DNA of 64,000 bases from Pseudopontixanthobacter vadosimaris (GTDB lineage Bacteria; Pseudomonadota; Alphaproteobacteria; Sphingomonadales; Sphingomonadaceae). Positions 61,356 through 64,000 of this stretch are shown here, piece by piece (positions within the stretch are counted from its first letter, which is position 1; each line of letters begins with the position of its first letter). Location: contig NZ_JABASZ010000036.1 of NCBI RefSeq assembly GCF_012979275.1, positions 144,194 to 208,193 of the forward strand, written 5' to 3'. The translations under genes were made by a program, and so were the position numbers. A model generated the notes under the pieces. That model worked only from the letters and a program-made list of their open reading frames with translations, searched no databases and was not told the origin of the DNA.

Positions 61356-61783
61356 TGACCAATCACGTCGACCCCACACGCGCAGCCTTCGACGCCTTCA
61401 AGGCGCTGCCGCGCGACCGGCCCATTCATATGCTCAACCTGCTGCTCTATCGTGATGAGGCGCACTACCCTGAAGGGCATCACAATGCGGGCAAGGGCTG
61501 GACGGGCAGGGAAGCCTATGCGGAATATGGCCGCACCAGCGAACCGATCTTTCGCCGGGTTGGCGGCAGTGTCGTCTGGCGGGGCATTTTCCAGAACATG
61601 CTGACCGGCCCCGAAAAGCAGTGGCACGACGGCTTCATTGCAGCTTACCCCCATGCGGGTGCTTTTCTCGAAATGGTCACCGACCCTGAATATCAAAAGG
61701 CCGTGATCAATCGCCAGGCCGCGGTGCAGGACAGCAGGCTCATCCGTTTCTCGCCCGGTGAAGCCGGAGGCGGGTTCGGCTGA
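61352..61783 (+). CDS. DUF1330 family protein
   Basis: 143 aa, soluble, with the ferredoxin-like fold of DUF1330 (dimeric alpha-beta barrel): IHMLNLLLYRDEAHYPEG, AYAEYGRTSEPIFRRVGGSVVWRG, and WHDGFIAAYPHAGAFLEMVTDPEYQKAVINRQAAVQDSRLI. No catalytic residues can be assigned. Its start overlaps the acyl-CoA synthetase stop by four bases, so it is translated with it and may act in the same lipid pathway. Confidence 0.85.
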   Translation: MMTNHVDPTRAAFDAFKALPRDRPIHMLNLLLYRDEAHYPEGHHNAGKGWTGREAYAEYGRTSEPIFRRVGGSVVWRGIFQNMLTGPEKQWHDGFIAAYPHAGAFLEMVTDPEYQKAVINRQAAVQDSRLIRFSPGEAGGGFG

Positions 61784-61834
61784 CGGGGCGCAGGGCTGCT
61801 TTCACAGACTCCCGGTCGTAGCAGTTCCGCAACG

Positions 61835-62905
61835 TCAGAGCAGCCGCATCTGTCCGCCGATCTCCGGCTTGCGGAACCGCGAAATATCGAGCGTGAACTT
61901 CTCCTTGCCGATACCGGCACGGCGGCAGGCGAGTTGAAAGCGGGCGCGGAACAGATCGGCCCAGACGCCGCTGGGCCTGAGACGCGTGAAGAAGCCCGGA
62001 TCATTGTCCTTCCCACCCCGGATGGACCGAACGATGTTCATGACCTTGTCGGCGCGTTCGGGGAAATGCGTTGCCAGCCATTCGCGAAACAATGGCGCCA
62101 CCTCATGCGGTAGCCGCAGCGGAATCCAGCCCGCGCTCTGGACGCCGAGTTCGCCGGCCTGCCCGACGATGGCTTCCAGATATTCGTCGGTAATGGCGGG
62201 AATGACTGGCGAGATCGAGCAATGCGCCTGAATACCGGCCTCCACGATTCGCCCCAGGGCAGCCATGCGTTTCGCCGGTGAAGCGGCGCGCGGTTCCAGC
62301 ATACGGGACAATTTTGCATTGAGACTGGTGACGGATATGCTCACCGCCACCAGCCGCAGGCGCGCCATTTCCTGCAAAATATCGAGATCTCTTAGGATTC
62401 GATCGGATTTAGTCGTAATGGTTACCGGATGGCGAGCATCGAGGCAGACCTCCAGGATTGCGCGAGTGATCCTGTAAGTATTTTCAATCGGTTGATGAGG
62501 GTCGGTATTGGTGCCCAGTGCAATCGGGCGAGGCCGATAGTTCGCCTTCGCCAGCGTCTGACGCAGCAAGCGTGCCGCATCGGGCTTGGCAAACAGGCGG
62601 GTTTCGAAATCGAGGCCGGGCGACAGATCGTGATAGGCATGCGTCGGGCGCGCGAAGCAATAGATACAGCCGTGCTCGCATCCGCCGAAAGAGTTGATCG
62701 AGCGGTCGAAAAAGATGTCGGGCGATGTATTGAACGAAAGGATCGTCCTGGGGTGCAATTCGGTGACCGTGGTGGTCGCAGCAGGTTCCGCTCCATCCAC
62801 CAGAGCGGCCTGATCCTGCCATCCACTGTCGCTCACATGCGCCGGTAAACCGAATCGCCTGCTCGCCTGATTGTTGGTAGCGCCTCTGCCTTTCACATAT
62901 GCCAT
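61835..62905 (-). CDS. Radical SAM protein (PA0069/SplB-related)
   Basis: 356 aa. A CxxxCxxC cluster motif lies in GGCEHGCIYCFARP (Cys76, Cys80, Cys83). The rest of the sequence (SPDIFFDRSINSFGG, ALGTNTDPHQPIE, VTITTKSDRILRDLDILQEM, GIQAHCSISPVIPAITD) matches the PA0069 family of radical SAM proteins, related to spore photoproduct lyase. Its substrate is unknown. It is the last clear housekeeping-like gene before the gene-poor end. Confidence 0.88.
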   Translation of the reverse strand: MAYVKGRGATNNQASRRFGLPAHVSDSGWQDQAALVDGAEPAATTTVTELHPRTILSFNTSPDIFFDRSINSFGGCEHGCIYCFARPTHAYHDLSPGLDFETRLFAKPDAARLLRQTLAKANYRPRPIALGTNTDPHQPIENTYRITRAILEVCLDARHPVTITTKSDRILRDLDILQEMARLRLVAVSISVTSLNAKLSRMLEPRAASPAKRMAALGRIVEAGIQAHCSISPVIPAITDEYLEAIVGQAGELGVQSAGWIPLRLPHEVAPLFREWLATHFPERADKVMNIVRSIRGGKDNDPGFFTRLRPSGVWADLFRARFQLACRRAGIGKEKFTLDISRFRKPEIGGQMRLL

Positions 62906-63776
62906 GGATAGAACGTATCAAGAACGCATGGCCGGAGTCGACTCATAAGTGTCACCTGCCCACGAATGTATTCGCTGCACTTATCTGGTGAATTTTCCTG
63001 AGGATCCACTGCCGGCAATCCTTGCCGGCTGTACCATCCTGTCACGACCAAGACGCCAAGTAACGGGAAATTGAATGTGCCGACTGTCGCAACTTTGGCC
63101 GACTTGGTTAATGGGCGAAAGAAAAGCGCGATGGAAATTATCCGGATCGCGTCGATGCCCCTCGGGTCGCAATGCAGCATGGTCGGTATTCTGACCTGCT
63201 GAATAGCTTGGGGGAGAATGGGACTGGGTGCGGGGCAAAGCGTTCGTTCATAGCCGACATTTTCGTGGCGCTGACCCAAAGCGGATCATTGCCGCCGGAT
63301 CAATGAAGCGGGCAGGCGACACATGCCGACCATCAGGTGTGCGCCTGACGGCAGCGCCCCGCTGGACAGCGCTTTCAGTGGTGCCAGCTTCGGCCGATCC
63401 GTTCCGCCGACAGGGTGCGGTGCTTCTGCCGATCCGCCTGAGCTGCGCGAGCGCGAACGTGCCGTAACTGCAATCGGGATGGTGCCAGCGGCGCAAGGTT
63501 CGAAGAAGGGCAAGCAACGACCGAACCGGCGCTTGCGGCTCTGAACCGCCGGGTCGACATGGAGCAGATCGCCGGCGAAGGGGCGGTTCTGATGGCTGTC
63601 CGGGCTGACGACGAGGTGATCGGCCAAATCCGGTTCCAAATTTCGGATGCCGTGCCGCTGGACTATGATCCCGTCTATGATAAGCTGGTACTTGGTAGTT
63701 AGTGCCGGACATAGTTGACCGCCATCGCTATTTGAAATCGCCCCGAACTATTTTCGATTCCCGACTGCTTCAGAAG
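62906..63776. other. Gene-poor region between the radical SAM gene and the IS5 transposase
   Basis: About 870 bases with no gene I can support. Short frames exist in both directions (for example 62893-63279 minus and 63323-63544 plus) but none resembles a known protein, and they overlap each other. It contains an 8-bp hairpin GCCGGCAA / TTGCCGGC at 63011-63029 and a palindrome GAGTCGACTC at 62935-62944 with two GANTC (CcrM) sites. A remnant reading frame near 63559-63702 ends in YDPVYDKLVLGS and could be a decayed gene. Confidence 0.6.
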
Positions 63777-64000
63777 CTAGGTTTCGTGGACAAAGGGTAT
63801 CCAGAGTTTGATTGAAGCGAGGGCGACGAAGCCAAGGTAGGATTCTTTGGTTTTGTCGTAGCGAGTGGCGACCCGGCGCCAGTTCTTCAGCTTGTTGAAC
63901 AGCCGCTCGACCAGGTTGCGCCAGCGGTATTTCTCCCGGTCGTGCGGGGCTGGGTTGCGGCGGTTGCTCCTAGCCGGGATCACCGCCTCGACGCCGGCAG
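63777..64000 (-). CDS. IS5-family transposase, C-terminal part (continues past window)
   Basis: The frame stays open to the window end: codons upstream of the GTG at 63983 still read AGVEAVIPARSNRR, so the start lies beyond base 64000. The Y-(2)-R-(3)-E-(6)-K signature is complete: Y-RW-R-NLV-E-RLFNKL-K, with the catalytic Glu of the DDE triad, followed by YDKTKESYLGFVALASIKLWIP. These are traits of the IS427-like group of IS5. The terminal inverted repeat could not be located with confidence in the bases downstream of the stop. Confidence 0.88.
   Translation of the reverse strand, partial: AGVEAVIPARSNRRNPAPHDREKYRWRNLVERLFNKLKNWRRVATRYDKTKESYLGFVALASIKLWIPFVHET
63777..64000 (-). mobile_element. 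Insertion sequence of the IS5 family, one end in the window
   Basis: The transposase frame cut by the window edge marks one end of an insertion sequence. The outer end should lie a few tens of bases downstream of the stop at 63777, around 63740-63776, but I could not identify its inverted repeat or target duplication without the other end. Confidence 0.7.

Noticed and set aside
62893..63279. 128-residue minus-strand frame before the radical SAM gene
   Set aside because: Runs into the radical SAM start, has no similarity I recognise, and has an uneven composition.

Overview
The window looks like chromosomal DNA of a high-GC alphaproteobacterium, most likely in the order Sphingomonadales (an Erythrobacter- or Sphingomonas-like organism). 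This rests on the long antisense ORFs typical of high GC, the alphaproteobacterial bamD-recN-ligA block, a 2-oxoacid:acceptor oxidoreductase of the KorAB type, and two promoter-like sites resembling the alphaproteobacterial EcfG general-stress consensus. Species cannot be named from sequence alone. I found no tRNA, rRNA, CRISPR array or prophage. Most of the window is dense housekeeping DNA with short intergenic gaps; the last ~1.1 kb is gene-poor and ends in an IS5-family transposase cut by the window edge.

Layout. 1-2.3 kb: tail of an alpha/beta hydrolase and an exported M2 dipeptidase. 2.4-3.8 kb: a RimB-like protease and RimK (ribosomal protein S6 glutamate ligase). 3.8-6.6 kb (minus): AMP nucleosidase, then rpsF-rpsR-rplI. 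6.8-10.4 kb: DUF808 membrane protein, a zinc-ribbon membrane protein coupled to an Mpl-like Mur ligase, and a divergent LD-carboxypeptidase (murein recycling). 10.5-13.5 kb: fabD, fabG, dnaN. 13.5-17.4 kb: ferredoxin-NADP reductase and a PAS-GGDEF-EAL-PilZ protein. 17.5-23 kb: lepA and the proline genes proA, proC (minus) and proB (plus). 23-27.7 kb: bamD-recN-ligA. 27.7-30 kb (minus): DUF2459 protein, prmA, SDR. 30.1-32.8 kb: sdhC-sdhD-sdhA without sdhB. 32.9-41 kb: zinc metallopeptidase, bdhA, M28 peptidase, guaB, an RNA methyltransferase, TPR protein, rppH and an esterase. 41.2-44.2 kb: korA-korB. 44.3-50 kb: YdjM-like and PAP2 membrane proteins, photolyase, CFA synthase, serine hydrolase. 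50-52.7 kb (minus): PilZ protein, SDR, purF. 52.9-59.6 kb: lolC-lolD, a small unknown, glutathione peroxidase, a membrane protein, dnaE. 59.7-62.9 kb: acyl-CoA synthetase, DUF1330 protein and a radical SAM protein.

Several neighbours form working units: RimK and its usual substrate S6; LD-carboxypeptidase and Mpl in peptidoglycan recycling; ProB/ProA/ProC making proline; SdhCDA in the TCA cycle and respiration; KorAB as a second 2-oxoacid-oxidising route; photolyase plus CFA synthase as a likely light/oxidative-stress pair. The most interesting signals are (i) the same inverted repeat GGAAC-N18-GTTCC in two divergent intergenic regions, reading as EcfG-type promoters in both directions; (ii) proC, which can apparently only start at a CTG codon behind a perfect Shine-Dalgarno; (iii) an S6 protein ending in Arg-Asn beside a RimB-RimK pair; and (iv) an sdh operon lacking sdhB. 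I found nothing that amounts to a clearly new multi-gene system.
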